64,000 nucleotides of DNA from Candidatus Obscuribacterales bacterium (GTDB lineage Bacteria; Cyanobacteriota; Vampirovibrionia; Obscuribacterales; Obscuribacteraceae): the NCBI GenBank assembly GCA_020634035.1, contig JACKCM010000005.1, forward strand, positions 558,001 through 622,000. Reading direction: 5' to 3'. Both the position numbers and the translations under genes were made by a program. Positions within the stretch are counted from its first letter, which is position 1; the number at the start of each line of letters is the position of its first letter. The notes beneath the pieces were generated by a model. The model was not told the DNA's origin. It saw only the letters and a program-made list of their open reading frames with translations, and ran no database searches. Below are positions 35,267 through 43,760 of the stretch, piece after piece.

Positions 35267-36649
35267 ATGGTGCATTCAAGCAGATTCGCAAAAAGAGATC
35301 GACGGGGAGGTTCCCAAGCCGCCGCTTTGCTGTCCCTGCTGCTTTTGCTCAGCCCTCTTGCCGGATATTCGGCTGAAAACGAATCTGAATCCGCGCCCGA
35401 GCCCAAAGCAGATTCGCAACCAAAGGACGAGACCACCACTCCCCAGGCTTCTCCGAGTCTGGACATGGAGAAAAAATTAGAATCTCTAGCCAAAGAGAAG
35501 GCCGATGCCGAAGATGCAAAAAAGGCTGAAGAAGCAGAGAAAGCTGCCATGGAAGCAGCGGCTGCCGGTGAGGTAGGAGAGAAGACCTCTCCTGATAAGA
35601 AGGGCGGCTCTATGAAGCTCTTCGGACGTATTGAACAGATCTCTGCTTCCGGTGATGTGAAGATGCCTGTTCTTAAGGCAATGACAGCCAAGCTAGATCC
35701 CCGGGGCAAAAAAGTCGAGGCCGGGGTGGACGAAAACGTCTATTCCGGTTCTATCACCCAGAACTTCCCCACCGACTTCCGGGGGCAGTGGGGCGGCACC
35801 CTGGAGATCTGGAGCTATCATTACAGTCCGCTCTATCTGAAAGTGGACCGGGCCGAAGCGGTTCAGACGGTGAAGATATTGCAACGGGGACGCAAAGGCA
35901 ATGTCAACTTCGACTTCTTCCAGGACAGCCGCGGTAAGACCGCGCTCAAACCTGCCGAGGTTCTGGTCTCGGTGCCCATGAAAGACACCTATACCTATGG
36001 TCAAATGATGAAGGGCTCCTCAGATATGCAGAATCAGATTGCTCCTTTCAACAAACAGTTCGAGCAGGTCATGGGTAACATGGAAGCGCCGATGGTAAAA
36101 ATCAACTTCGGCAACTTTCAGACCGACGGGGTGACGATAACCGGCGTATCAGGCAACCAGGCCCGCCAGTCTGTGGTCAAGAACGTCATTCGCCAGCTTG
36201 CCCCCAATGTTATTGAACAGCAGATTGTCACCAGAAGCGTAACCAAAGTGAAAGGGACAAATAAAACCAATACAGGATATGCCGAGAGTGTTCTCCGGTT
36301 CAAAAAGCTGAATAGTCAGAAGCTTTATGTCTTGACCGCTTCAGTCAACTATACGAGTTCCGGCAAGTATCTCGATAAATTGATCATGTATGGAACCGTG
36401 GACCGGGGCAGGCTGGTCCAGACCGATCCGATGGCCGGTCTCAATAAGATGATGGGTGGGATGATGAATCTCCAGGGTCTGGGCAATATGTTCGGGATGC
36501 CGACCACCAATTCAGCCGGCAAAAGTCCTTTTGCCGTGCCGGGTGCCTCTGGACAGCCTGTTCCCCGGGGCTCCACTCAGATTCAGGGTATGCCTGAAGG
36601 TTTCAATCCCTACGATCTTCTGAAAAGAATGAACCAGCAGAATAAATAG
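35267..36649 (+). CDS. secreted protein of unknown function
   Basis: A 460-residue protein with a signal peptide (basic FAKRDRRGG, then AAALLSLLLLLSPLAG). A charged, Ala/Glu/Lys-rich helical linker (residues ~35-115) precedes a beta-rich domain (FRGQWGGTLEIWSYHYSPLY; ESVLRFKKLNSQKLYVLTAS) and a flexible Gly/Met/Pro C-terminus (MMGGMMNLQGLGNMFG). I do not recognise a family. Likely periplasmic or surface-attached. AGAGG about ten bases before the ATG supports the start. Confidence 0.65.
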   Translation: MVHSSRFAKRDRRGGSQAAALLSLLLLLSPLAGYSAENESESAPEPKADSQPKDETTTPQASPSLDMEKKLESLAKEKADAEDAKKAEEAEKAAMEAAAAGEVGEKTSPDKKGGSMKLFGRIEQISASGDVKMPVLKAMTAKLDPRGKKVEAGVDENVYSGSITQNFPTDFRGQWGGTLEIWSYHYSPLYLKVDRAEAVQTVKILQRGRKGNVNFDFFQDSRGKTALKPAEVLVSVPMKDTYTYGQMMKGSSDMQNQIAPFNKQFEQVMGNMEAPMVKINFGNFQTDGVTITGVSGNQARQSVVKNVIRQLAPNVIEQQIVTRSVTKVKGTNKTNTGYAESVLRFKKLNSQKLYVLTASVNYTSSGKYLDKLIMYGTVDRGRLVQTDPMAGLNKMMGGMMNLQGLGNMFGMPTTNSAGKSPFAVPGASGQPVPRGSTQIQGMPEGFNPYDLLKRMNQQNK

Positions 36650-36703
36650 TGGGTTATATTTGATTCGGTTTAACCCCATTATCTATAGAAGTCGTATATT
36701 GCC

Positions 36704-37222
36704 ATGACCATAAAGTCTCTTGCCCAGTTTGTGGACGATATGATCGTCCAGAATGATTACCCTGGCTTCGAGCCCCGGGCATACAAGATAGGTCTCAGTC
36801 AGGATCTTTTAAAAGGTCCTGCCAAGCTCTTTGGTCAGGCTCTCGATCATGACTCTATCTATGTCCGCCTTGTCGCTCTGCGCTGGTTTCAAGAACGTCC
36901 CCAGTACCTGAAGCCCTATATTCGCCCTGTGCTTGCCATGGTGGATAGCGAAGACCACTGGCTCAGAATGGAGTCGATAATGGCACTGGAGAGGCTGCAT
37001 CAGCCCTCTGAGGAGATCGCCGGTAAAGTAGCCGAGCATCTCTTCGATGCGGAGATTGTTGTTCAGCAGGTGGCAGCCAGAGCGCTTGGAAAAATCGGCA
37101 AAAGATTGAAGTTGAAAGAAGGGGTTGTAATAGATTCTCTGACCCAGGTGGCACGCGATGGCGATCCTCTCGTTAAGCGCAAGGCTGAGAAAGCGTTGCG
37201 GAAGATAGGTGTCTATAGCTGA
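36704..37222 (+). CDS. HEAT-repeat protein
   Basis: A 172-residue all-helical protein with about three HEAT/Armadillo-type repeats (YVRLVALRWFQERPQYLKPY; WLRMESIMALERLHQP; VVQQVAARALGKIGKRLK; LVKRKAEKALRKIG). The pattern resembles PBS-lyase-like HEAT proteins. It probably binds a partner protein. It lies 54 bases after the secreted unknown and its end overlaps the convergent helical protein by ten bases. Confidence 0.75.
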   Translation: MTIKSLAQFVDDMIVQNDYPGFEPRAYKIGLSQDLLKGPAKLFGQALDHDSIYVRLVALRWFQERPQYLKPYIRPVLAMVDSEDHWLRMESIMALERLHQPSEEIAGKVAEHLFDAEIVVQQVAARALGKIGKRLKLKEGVVIDSLTQVARDGDPLVKRKAEKALRKIGVYS

Positions 37223-37668
37223 GTTCGGAAGGCTTTGCTCACGGTTTCCAGGCGATCTGCAAATTTGTGCTCATTGACCAGTCGGCTATAAAAGTCATGT
37301 TCGAAATACTGCTCTAAAAAGTTCCAGTTATAGTCGACTATCTTTGCAAGAGAGTCAGAGACTGTCTTTATCTCCAGGGCGAGCTGCTTGAACTCGTTTA
37401 TAAGCCCGGGCTCAATATCATAATTCTTGTCTTTATAGTGTTTGTGCAGGGAAGCCAGAGTCGAAGCCAGGTCTTCTGCCAGACCATGAAGATAAGTGCG
37501 AATCATCTTTTCTTCCAGGGTGACCCTCTTGTCTTTTAAAGCGAGGAGCGTTTTCGATATGGTTAGAATCGCTCCGGTAGCGGCTTCTATCGCTTCCATG
37601 GCGGGATCGGAAATTGGTTCTTTGATCTGCTGCATCGTTTCTATACTAAAAATCCGTTGTATCTGCAT
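37213..37668 (-). CDS. helical protein of unknown function
   Basis: A 151-residue soluble helical protein (VTLEEKMIRTYLHGLAEDL; FKQLALEIKTVSDSLAKIV) without recognised family. The start at 37668 lies in the loop of a 12-bp hairpin (37650-37684), which would hide it; ATG 37635 (residue 12, MQQIKEP) may be the real start. Neither has a strong ribosome site. It lies downstream of the RHH regulator gene on the same strand, across the inverted-repeat element. Confidence 0.55.
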   Translation of the reverse strand: MQIQRIFSIETMQQIKEPISDPAMEAIEAATGAILTISKTLLALKDKRVTLEEKMIRTYLHGLAEDLASTLASLHKHYKDKNYDIEPGLINEFKQLALEIKTVSDSLAKIVDYNWNFLEQYFEHDFYSRLVNEHKFADRLETVSKAFRTQL

Positions 37669-37694
37669 AGATTACAACGGATTTCGATTTTTTT
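37650..37694 (+). terminator. perfect hairpin with T-run, plus strand
   Basis: AAATCCGTTGTA (37650-37661), 11-base loop, TACAACGGATTT (37673-37684) form twelve perfect pairs, followed by CGA and seven T (37688-37694). This is a textbook intrinsic terminator on the plus strand, but no plus-strand gene other than the HEAT gene, more than 400 bases upstream, would use it. The loop contains the first start codon of the minus-strand gene. Confidence 0.7.
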
Positions 37695-37719
37695 GCTGTA
37701 GCAGTTCCGGATAGAACTA

Positions 37720-37816
37720 TTGTGTTGTCGACTGGACCAGCTTCATCAGGAGGTTTTGATTATGCTTTGCTTCGTTGGCTATCGAAGAAAATAGTTAGGT
37801 CCAGTCAACAACACAA
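37720..37816. repeat. 19-bp inverted repeat enclosing a micro-ORF
   Basis: Arms at 37720-37738 and 37798-37816 are inverted copies with one mismatch, separated by 59 bases. The interval holds AGGAGG (37748-37753) and, eight bases later, an ATG opening a ten-codon frame (37762-37794, MLCFVGYRRK then TAG). No direct repeat flanks the element that would show transposition. It lies 12 bases beyond the 3' end of the RHH gene. Confidence 0.8.
37762..37794 (+). CDS. micro-ORF (10 aa) with consensus ribosome site
   Basis: ATG at 37762 is preceded by a perfect AGGAGG with eight-base spacing; the frame MLCFVGYRRK ends at TAG 37792-37794, inside the inverted repeat. Too short for a normal protein. It may be a leader peptide, a regulatory micro-peptide or chance; the perfect ribosome site, rare in this window, argues against pure chance. 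Confidence 0.3.
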   Translation: MLCFVGYRRK

Positions 37817-37828
37817 AGCTTATGACGA

Positions 37829-38041
37829 CTAGGATGTAATCGTCGGTGTAAGAGCGGGTTTCTCAGATACTTCCAGGGTGGATACTTGCAACTGAGCTCC
37901 CTGGGTTCTTCTGAAGTTATCGAGATAACGGCGCAGAGCTTCTCTAATCAAATCAGATCTGGTTCTGTGCTCGCACTTGGCTATGTAGTCCACCTGCTCT
38001 AGCATGGCTGGTGGTAACGCGATCAGTACTTTCTTGGGCAT
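37829..38041 (-). CDS. ribbon-helix-helix (CopG/Arc-type) DNA-binding protein
   Basis: A 70-residue protein whose first ~45 residues are a classic RHH_1 domain: strand KKVLIALPPAMLEQVDYIA then RTRSDLIREALRRYL. The C-terminal tail is polar and disordered. RHH proteins bind DNA as dimers, usually to short inverted repeats in their own promoters. GAGGAA is seven bases before the ATG. ACTGGAC-type half-sites occur on both sides of the gene (37731-37738, 37798-37805, 38073-38080), candidate operators. No toxin partner gene is adjacent, so an antitoxin role is not supported. Confidence 0.88.
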   Translation of the reverse strand: MPKKVLIALPPAMLEQVDYIAKCEHRTRSDLIREALRRYLDNFRRTQGAQLQVSTLEVSEKPALTPTITS

Positions 38042-38865
38042 CTATTATTTCCTCACAACGGCAGAGTTTTCCACTGGACTACTTGTTCGTGTTTCCTGTA
38101 GTCCAAATACTTTTTGCACGGTTTTATAAAAATTGATTACCGTGAGTTTGGTGGCAGCGGGATCTTTCAACCACCATCGACGGGTATAAACTTTACACAC
38201 CTTCGGCAATATCGTAAAGGTCTGAAAGGGGCATAAATGCTCAATTATGGTAGAAATTGCATAAAAGGATTTTCCGAATTACGGAAAGGCAATACTGGTA
38301 AGAATCAGACACTGTCGAGGTTCTAAGTAAGACAAATCTATACATGATTGTATTAGCAGAAGACATATACGAGGGCTTGCAAAACTCGACTTTTGTGCTA
38401 AAGGATGCAACGCAGATCTGTTGAAATTCCGTTACAGTACGTACCGAAATAGTACGTAGCATTGTCTTACTGATTGCCTTCGTAGGTTTGTTGCAACCCT
38501 GATGCAATCAGGGTTACGGGCATAGTGTAAGGGTTCGAAAACAAACATTTAGCGCTCCTAATATGGTTGCACATCACTACCCGAATCTCATATCAGATGT
38601 ATGTCAATCTTATGCAGATTTCTACGCATATCGCTGATACCATTTATGGTACTAATCTGAAATTAAGTAATCTCGTTCATCTGAATATTGCCCGGCTGTA
38701 CCAGTCGACTGCGGAAATTTATCTGTTCTAAACAATTGCTGTATTGGGCAACAGTACTTGTTTTTACTCTTGTAGTAGATTGTTCGGTCAAGTTTCATTA
38801 CTCAATTGTTTTTCTGAAAGATGAGCTAATATCTTCATGGTCAAGCAGAAGGAATTCCTTTATAT
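38042..38865. other. AT-rich, inverted-repeat-rich non-coding region
   Basis: No convincing gene in 824 bases, the longest such gap here. It contains a series of inverted repeats: TGGACTAC/GTAGTCCA (38075-38105), CACGGT/ACCGTG (38117-38144), TGGTGG/CCACCA (38149-38176), CTTTAC/GTAAAG (38191-38219), TTTCCG/CGGAAA (38271-38287), CAAAA/TTTTG (38380-38395), AACCCTGAT/ATCAGGGTT (38495-38515) and TACCAT/ATGGTA (38638-38651), plus a direct repeat AGTACGTA (38437-38444, 38451-38458). The first four share 15-17-base spacers. The part next to 38041 should hold the RHH promoter. A weak 29-codon frame with AAGGGG before its ATG lies at 38237-38326. Confidence 0.6.
38495..38515. repeat. perfect 9-bp hairpin
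   Basis: AACCCTGAT (38495-38503), loop GCA, ATCAGGGTT (38507-38515). It is a strong stem without a following T-run, in the middle of the gene-poor stretch. Confidence 0.6.
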
Positions 38866-39636
38866 ATGATTCTTGCAAGTTGGAACGTGAACTCTATCGG
38901 AGTACGGCTGCCCCTGGTTATCGACTGGCTCAAAGAGACTAAAGTCGATGTTCTTTGTATCCAGGAAACCAAGTGTGTTGATGAGAAGTTCCCAAAAGAC
39001 GACTTTCTAGCCATCGGCTATCAGAGTGCTTATTTTGGTCAGAAAACCTATAACGGTGTGGCGATTGTTTCGCGGTCCGACATAGCAGCGGTAGAGACTA
39101 ACTTTCCTGGTATTCCGAAGCCCGAGCAAGCACGTTTTGTCAAAGCGGAAATTGAAAGTGTCACGATACTTAACTCATATATTCCTAATGGATCCGAACC
39201 GGGCTCTGACAAGTTCGAATACAAGATGGCATTTCTTGAAGCTCTTGGTGAGCATCTGAACAAAAGCTATTCGAAAGAGAGTCGTCTTCTTTTGTGTGGA
39301 GATTTCAATATCGCTCCCCTTGATATAGATGTCTATGATCCAGATAAGACCAGAGGTCAGATTCTAGTTTCGGACGATGAGCGAGATGCTCTTGCGAAGC
39401 TCAAAGGCTGGGGCTTTGTCGATGGCTTTCGCCAGCATGTCGAGGAAGGGGGGCACTATACTTGGTGGGACTATCGCCAGATGGCCTTCCGCCGGAAGAT
39501 GGGCTATCGTATTGATCATGTGTGGCTTTCCGAGGGTCTGGCACCGGCTTGTGTCGGATCCTGGATCGATATAAATCCACGCAAAAAAGAAAGACCATCG
39601 GACCATACTCCGATTCTTGTGGAGCTGAAAGTATAG
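38866..39636 (+). CDS. xthA: exodeoxyribonuclease III
   Basis: A 256-residue Mg2+-dependent AP endonuclease/3'-exonuclease. Catalytic motifs: WNVNSI (Asn), CIQETK (Glu), NSYIPNG, LCGDFNIAP (Asp/Asn), GYRIDHVW and the final SDHTPILVEL (Asp/His). It cleaves abasic sites and trims 3' ends in base-excision repair. It is convergent with the acyl-CoA dehydrogenase gene, ten bases apart. Upstream lies the long gene-poor region, so its promoter is within that region. Confidence 0.96.
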   Translation: MILASWNVNSIGVRLPLVIDWLKETKVDVLCIQETKCVDEKFPKDDFLAIGYQSAYFGQKTYNGVAIVSRSDIAAVETNFPGIPKPEQARFVKAEIESVTILNSYIPNGSEPGSDKFEYKMAFLEALGEHLNKSYSKESRLLLCGDFNIAPLDIDVYDPDKTRGQILVSDDERDALAKLKGWGFVDGFRQHVEEGGHYTWWDYRQMAFRRKMGYRIDHVWLSEGLAPACVGSWIDINPRKKERPSDHTPILVELKV

Positions 39637-39646
39637 CCCTGAGGCT

Positions 39647-41581
39647 CTAGGCCTTAGCTTTCATTTTGCTTTTGCTGTCTTCGTTCTTGTCGTAAGAGAA
39701 GATGATATCTGCCTTTTCTATGCCCTGTAGGTCTTTGAACTCGCCTTCGATAATCAGATCGGCAAGTTTGGAGCAGTCACGGAAATAGCTGTCGGAAGGT
39801 CTCTCTCCGACCAGCTTTCTGGTCAGATCCTGACAGAGTATGTCGGCGGCCATGGTCGTGACCCGGTCGTTTTTCTCGTGGGCCCAGAGGGCTGTCACGA
39901 TCATGATCACCGTATCCTGTACCCGACCAGACATCTCTGCGATTCGACATTGTCTATCCGGCAGCTTGAGCTGATGTTTGACCATCGCTTCACTCAGTTC
40001 GAGCGGGTGTTGATGCATCTGTTCCAGAGCGAAATTGAGATGCTCGTTGAGCTTGGGATCCATACCAGAGATCTCTCGTTTGTCTTTGCCGCCCAGAAGC
40101 TGATTGACATACCACCAGCCATAGGTGCTGAGTTCGCTTTTAAGAGCCCAGGCATGGGCAGGGTTCGCCGGATTGAAGGCTTTGATACCGTGCTTTTGCA
40201 AAGCCAAGCCCACGGGCTCGAAATAGGTGCTGCCATGCTCTTTAGCTAGAGACTTGAAGAAAGCCATACCGAGCATCTCGCCTTCTCCCTCATATATGCA
40301 GGGTGCGAGAAAATCGTGGACATTGTCACCGAAGAGATGACCCTGAACAAAGGAACGTCCGCCATGGGTTTTCATAAACAGCTCGATGGCGCACTCTTTC
40401 TCGGCTTCGCTTCCGAAGATCTTGGCGATGATGCACTCCAATTCTCCGCGATAGCCCTGGTCTAAGAGCCAGGAGCCCCAGGAGACCAGAGCATCGGATC
40501 CGGCTATAAGAGCCGCTGCCCGAGCGATTCTTCGTTTTACCAGTTCTCTGGTTTCGATTTTTTTACCGTAGGTCTCGCGGAAATCAGCCCAGGGCATCAT
40601 ATTTGCCAGCATCATTCGCATCACCCCTGAGGCAGTGGCGCAGAGAGCCAGTCTTCCCATATTGAGACCATGATAAGCCACGGTCAGACCATCGCCTTTG
40701 AGCGGAACGAGAAGATTCTCTTTGGGGACTTTGAAGTCGTTGAATTTGAGTCCGTTGTTGTAGGCATGAGATAGAGCATGCAGTTTGTAGTCGACAATCT
40801 GGAAATGCTCGTTTTGTTTGGGCGGTAGCTCGGCGATGATCGCTGCCGGTTTACCATCCACAAGGCAGACAATCCCTACGGTCCTTCCTTCTATGGCGTT
40901 GGTGATGAAGAGCTTTTCGCCGTTAATCACATAGTTGTCGCCTTCCAGAACCGCGGTGGTTTTGAGCGCGGTGAGGTCGGAGCCTGCTCCGGGTTCGGTC
41001 AGAGCGAAGGCTGAGAGCATCTCGCCTGATGCCAGCTTGGGTAGATACTTCTCTTTCTGGGCGTCGTTACCGAAGGTTCTGAGTGGATCGACCGCACCGA
41101 TACAACCATGGACCGAAGCGAGACCGGCTATGGTGGGCTCGATGGTGGCCACCCTTGTTAAGAAAGCCATGAACTCTCTTACCGAGACTCCCTGTCCGCC
41201 GTATTTTTTGTCAATTAGAAGACCCCAGTAGCCTGCCTTAGAAAGTTCGTTCAGCAAGTCGTTCGAGATCTTTCCTCTCTCGTCGTACTGGGCATTACGT
41301 CTGCGATAATCGCGAATTACTTCCAGGGATTTTTGCATCACCGGGTTCGAGAGTATATCGGGCTTCTCCTGGGGCGTAGTAAATAGGTCGATAGGGATGG
41401 CCGACTCCCAGACTGCCCGGTGAACCGGAGAGTTCACTGTCTTATATTGCGCCGCGAAAAGAGCTTCCACCTCGTCGTCGACCCGGTCAACCGCCCCGGT
41501 TCGTCTGGCTTCTTCCTCGCTCTTGCCCGACAGGCGCATGGCTGTTTCGGCAAAACTGGTTTCTTTTTCTGGATTTGTCAT
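39647..41581 (-). CDS. acyl-CoA dehydrogenase family protein
   Basis: A 644-residue flavoprotein. SAFALTEPGAGSDLTALKT and the preceding GLASVHGCIGAVDPLRTFGNDAQKEKYLP are ACAD signatures; IYEGEGEML in the C-terminal domain is the IYEGT-like region near the base-bearing site. It is longer than typical short-chain ACADs (~380), with an N-terminal ~85-residue extension and a C-terminal addition, resembling FadE-like or VLCAD-type enzymes. It oxidises acyl-CoA to enoyl-CoA in fatty acid breakdown. It stands as a single gene. Confidence 0.9.
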   Translation of the reverse strand: MTNPEKETSFAETAMRLSGKSEEEARRTGAVDRVDDEVEALFAAQYKTVNSPVHRAVWESAIPIDLFTTPQEKPDILSNPVMQKSLEVIRDYRRRNAQYDERGKISNDLLNELSKAGYWGLLIDKKYGGQGVSVREFMAFLTRVATIEPTIAGLASVHGCIGAVDPLRTFGNDAQKEKYLPKLASGEMLSAFALTEPGAGSDLTALKTTAVLEGDNYVINGEKLFITNAIEGRTVGIVCLVDGKPAAIIAELPPKQNEHFQIVDYKLHALSHAYNNGLKFNDFKVPKENLLVPLKGDGLTVAYHGLNMGRLALCATASGVMRMMLANMMPWADFRETYGKKIETRELVKRRIARAAALIAGSDALVSWGSWLLDQGYRGELECIIAKIFGSEAEKECAIELFMKTHGGRSFVQGHLFGDNVHDFLAPCIYEGEGEMLGMAFFKSLAKEHGSTYFEPVGLALQKHGIKAFNPANPAHAWALKSELSTYGWWYVNQLLGGKDKREISGMDPKLNEHLNFALEQMHQHPLELSEAMVKHQLKLPDRQCRIAEMSGRVQDTVIMIVTALWAHEKNDRVTTMAADILCQDLTRKLVGERPSDSYFRDCSKLADLIIEGEFKDLQGIEKADIIFSYDKNEDSKSKMKAKA

Positions 41582-41783
41582 AATTTTTCCATGTAGACCT
41601 ATATAAAGAATCCCAATGTAATTTTACCTAGGCTGAGAGGAATTGATTCATCTTCCGAGCGGGAATCTATACATAAGCATCTGTAGCTTCCCGATTATAG
41701 AAGGCATTGAATATTTCCCGGGCTGAAAACCCTTATTTAATAAGCCTCTTCCGCCTGGAAGCGCCGAGGAGAAAAATATTGAA

Positions 41784-43754
41784 ATGAAAAATGAAAGCAT
41801 AATTTCTCTTCCGATTAAGAAAGTCGCTCTTTATAAGCATGGCATGGGCTACTTTGAAAGGTCAGGCTCTCTGAACGGAGCCCAGCATGTCGAGTTGTCT
41901 TGCTCACTGGATGAAATTGACGATATGCTCAAGTCCTTGATTGTATTGAGCGATCAGGGCGGCCCGGCGAATATTACCTATGATTCGAGCAAGCCGACTG
42001 CTGAAAAGCTCTCCGAATTCGGTTTTGATCTGCGAAAAGTAAAAGGCTTTCCAGATTTACTCGGTCAGCTGAAGGGTGCTTCGGTGATAGTCGATTTTGA
42101 AGACCGGCAGGTAGAAGGACGTCTGACCGGGGTGGATCGGGCTGAGCGAGTGGTCGATAGCACGGTTGTGGTTGACAACTATGCGGTTCTTTATTCTCCT
42201 GACAGTGGACTTACCAGAATCGATCTTGCCTCGATAAAAGGTCTCAGGTTCAAGGACGAGAAGCTTGCCTCCGAAGTCGCTCAACAACTCGACCTGCTTT
42301 ATCTCTCATTCAGCAAAAAAGATCGTAAGAATCTGCTGGTTAATCTCGACCAGGGTGGACAGGGAAAGGTAACCATAGCCTATTCAATTCCGACACCTAT
42401 TTGGAAGACCAGTTATAGACTGGTTTTTCTTCCGGATGAAAAATTGCTGCTACAGGGCACAGCCATCGTCGACAATGTCCAGGACGAAGACTGGGAGGAC
42501 GTTGCCGTTACTCTGGTTTCGGCTCATCCAATCTCTTTCATTCAGCCTTTATATGAGCCTATTAAGCCCCAGCGCAAAAGAATGGCGCCCCAGGGTCTCG
42601 CCTCCACAGATCCTTTTATTCCAGAAAGACCAGTCCCGGCTGCTCCAGTGCCGGCAGGGGCCATGAGTCTACGCCAGGAAGCAAGTTTCGACGGTAGTTG
42701 GGGAGCAGCCTCGACAGGAGCCGGCATCGCTTATCAAATGCAGGACCTTGCAGAACAAAGCCTTGATGTGGAAGCAAAGGAATCCGGAGAGCTATTCGAA
42801 TATCGCATCGAAAAACCGGTGACAATTCCCCGGGACAGCTCCAGTTTGATTCCTATCGTGCAAGAGCAGATTCATGGTGAGAGGGTCTCTCTTTTTAATG
42901 AAAGCAAGAACAACGAGTTTCCTTATGCGGCGGTCAAATTCAAGAACTCCACCGGTTTAACTCTTGAGAGCGGGCCGGTGACGGTTTTCGAAGAGAGTGC
43001 TTATGCCGGTGAATGTCTTATCGATGTGGTCAAGCCGGACGACAAACGAATTTTGCCCTACGCCCTGGACAAGGCTATTGCGATAACCGTCGAAAGAAAG
43101 CATGAGGAGAAGCCGGTTTATCGTGTGCAACTGCTCAACGGCATCTTGATAATGCACTCGAAGCGCCTGTCAAAAATGGAATACAGCATAGAGAATCTCG
43201 CTGCAAAAGAGAAAGTGCTTTATATAGAACATCCGGTGCAGGAGAACTGGAGCCTTGTCTCTGAGGCGGAGCCGGAAGAGGAGAGCAAAAACTTCTATCG
43301 TTTTCGCCTTGTGCTCTCAGCCTCTTCAAAGCAGAATCTTTTTGTGGAGACCGAATCTCCCAGTCACTATCAGATTAATATCGCCAACCTGCGTCAGCTT
43401 GATAGTCAGTTTCAGTGGTTGCTTGCCCAGAATTTCGCCAGTGAGAGTTTTTCGGATTCTCTTAAAGCCATGGCTACTCTTCTTGGGGAGATAGGAGACC
43501 TCAATGAGCGCATCTCTTCAATACACGTAGAGATTAAGGATCAAAAGGACAATCAGGCAAGGGCCAGAGAGAACGTGAAGACTCTAGGGGCAAATGCCGT
43601 TCGCTTTCAAGAAGCGATAGAGTCAAGTGAAAACAAAATCGTCGAATTACAATCTGATCTTGAAAAAGCAAATTCGCTTTTGAAAGAGAAATACTCAAAA
43701 TTGAAAGAGGCGGCGATGAAAGAGATGGAATCGGATCTGGTTTTTAAAGGGTAG
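41784..43754 (+). CDS. DUF4139-like protein with C-terminal coiled coil
   Basis: A 656-residue protein without signal peptide. The middle contains the DUF4139-type segment (YSIPTPIWKTSYRLVFL; VDNVQDEDWEDVAVTLVSAHP, the last parts conserved across the family). A Pro/Ala-rich stretch near residue 265-310 breaks the domain, and residues ~570-650 form a coiled coil (LQSDLEKANSLLKEKYSKLKE). Family members are of unknown function. GAGGAG twelve bases before ATG 41784 supports the start. It is followed after six bases by the TPR membrane gene, likely one operon. Confidence 0.75.
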   Translation: MKNESIISLPIKKVALYKHGMGYFERSGSLNGAQHVELSCSLDEIDDMLKSLIVLSDQGGPANITYDSSKPTAEKLSEFGFDLRKVKGFPDLLGQLKGASVIVDFEDRQVEGRLTGVDRAERVVDSTVVVDNYAVLYSPDSGLTRIDLASIKGLRFKDEKLASEVAQQLDLLYLSFSKKDRKNLLVNLDQGGQGKVTIAYSIPTPIWKTSYRLVFLPDEKLLLQGTAIVDNVQDEDWEDVAVTLVSAHPISFIQPLYEPIKPQRKRMAPQGLASTDPFIPERPVPAAPVPAGAMSLRQEASFDGSWGAASTGAGIAYQMQDLAEQSLDVEAKESGELFEYRIEKPVTIPRDSSSLIPIVQEQIHGERVSLFNESKNNEFPYAAVKFKNSTGLTLESGPVTVFEESAYAGECLIDVVKPDDKRILPYALDKAIAITVERKHEEKPVYRVQLLNGILIMHSKRLSKMEYSIENLAAKEKVLYIEHPVQENWSLVSEAEPEEESKNFYRFRLVLSASSKQNLFVETESPSHYQINIANLRQLDSQFQWLLAQNFASESFSDSLKAMATLLGEIGDLNERISSIHVEIKDQKDNQARARENVKTLGANAVRFQEAIESSENKIVELQSDLEKANSLLKEKYSKLKEAAMKEMESDLVFKG

Positions 43755-43760
43755 CTCATC

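Noticed and set aside
37720..37816. MITE or IS remnant
   Set aside because: Terminal inverted repeats are present, but no flanking target duplication and no second copy in the window.
38060..38080. TTTTCCACT, close to a cyanobacterial DnaA box, in the gene desert; a second similar site TTTCCACA near 3051
   Set aside because: Isolated single boxes; no cluster and no dnaA/dnaN genes nearby, so no support for a replication origin.
38237..38326. 29-codon frame with AAGGGG before ATG
   Set aside because: Good ribosome site but no other support; kept only as a note in the non-coding region.
37829..38507. toxin-antitoxin pair around the RHH protein
   Set aside because: The only neighbouring open frame (38241-38507, minus strand) begins at TTG without ribosome site and shows no toxin-like motif.
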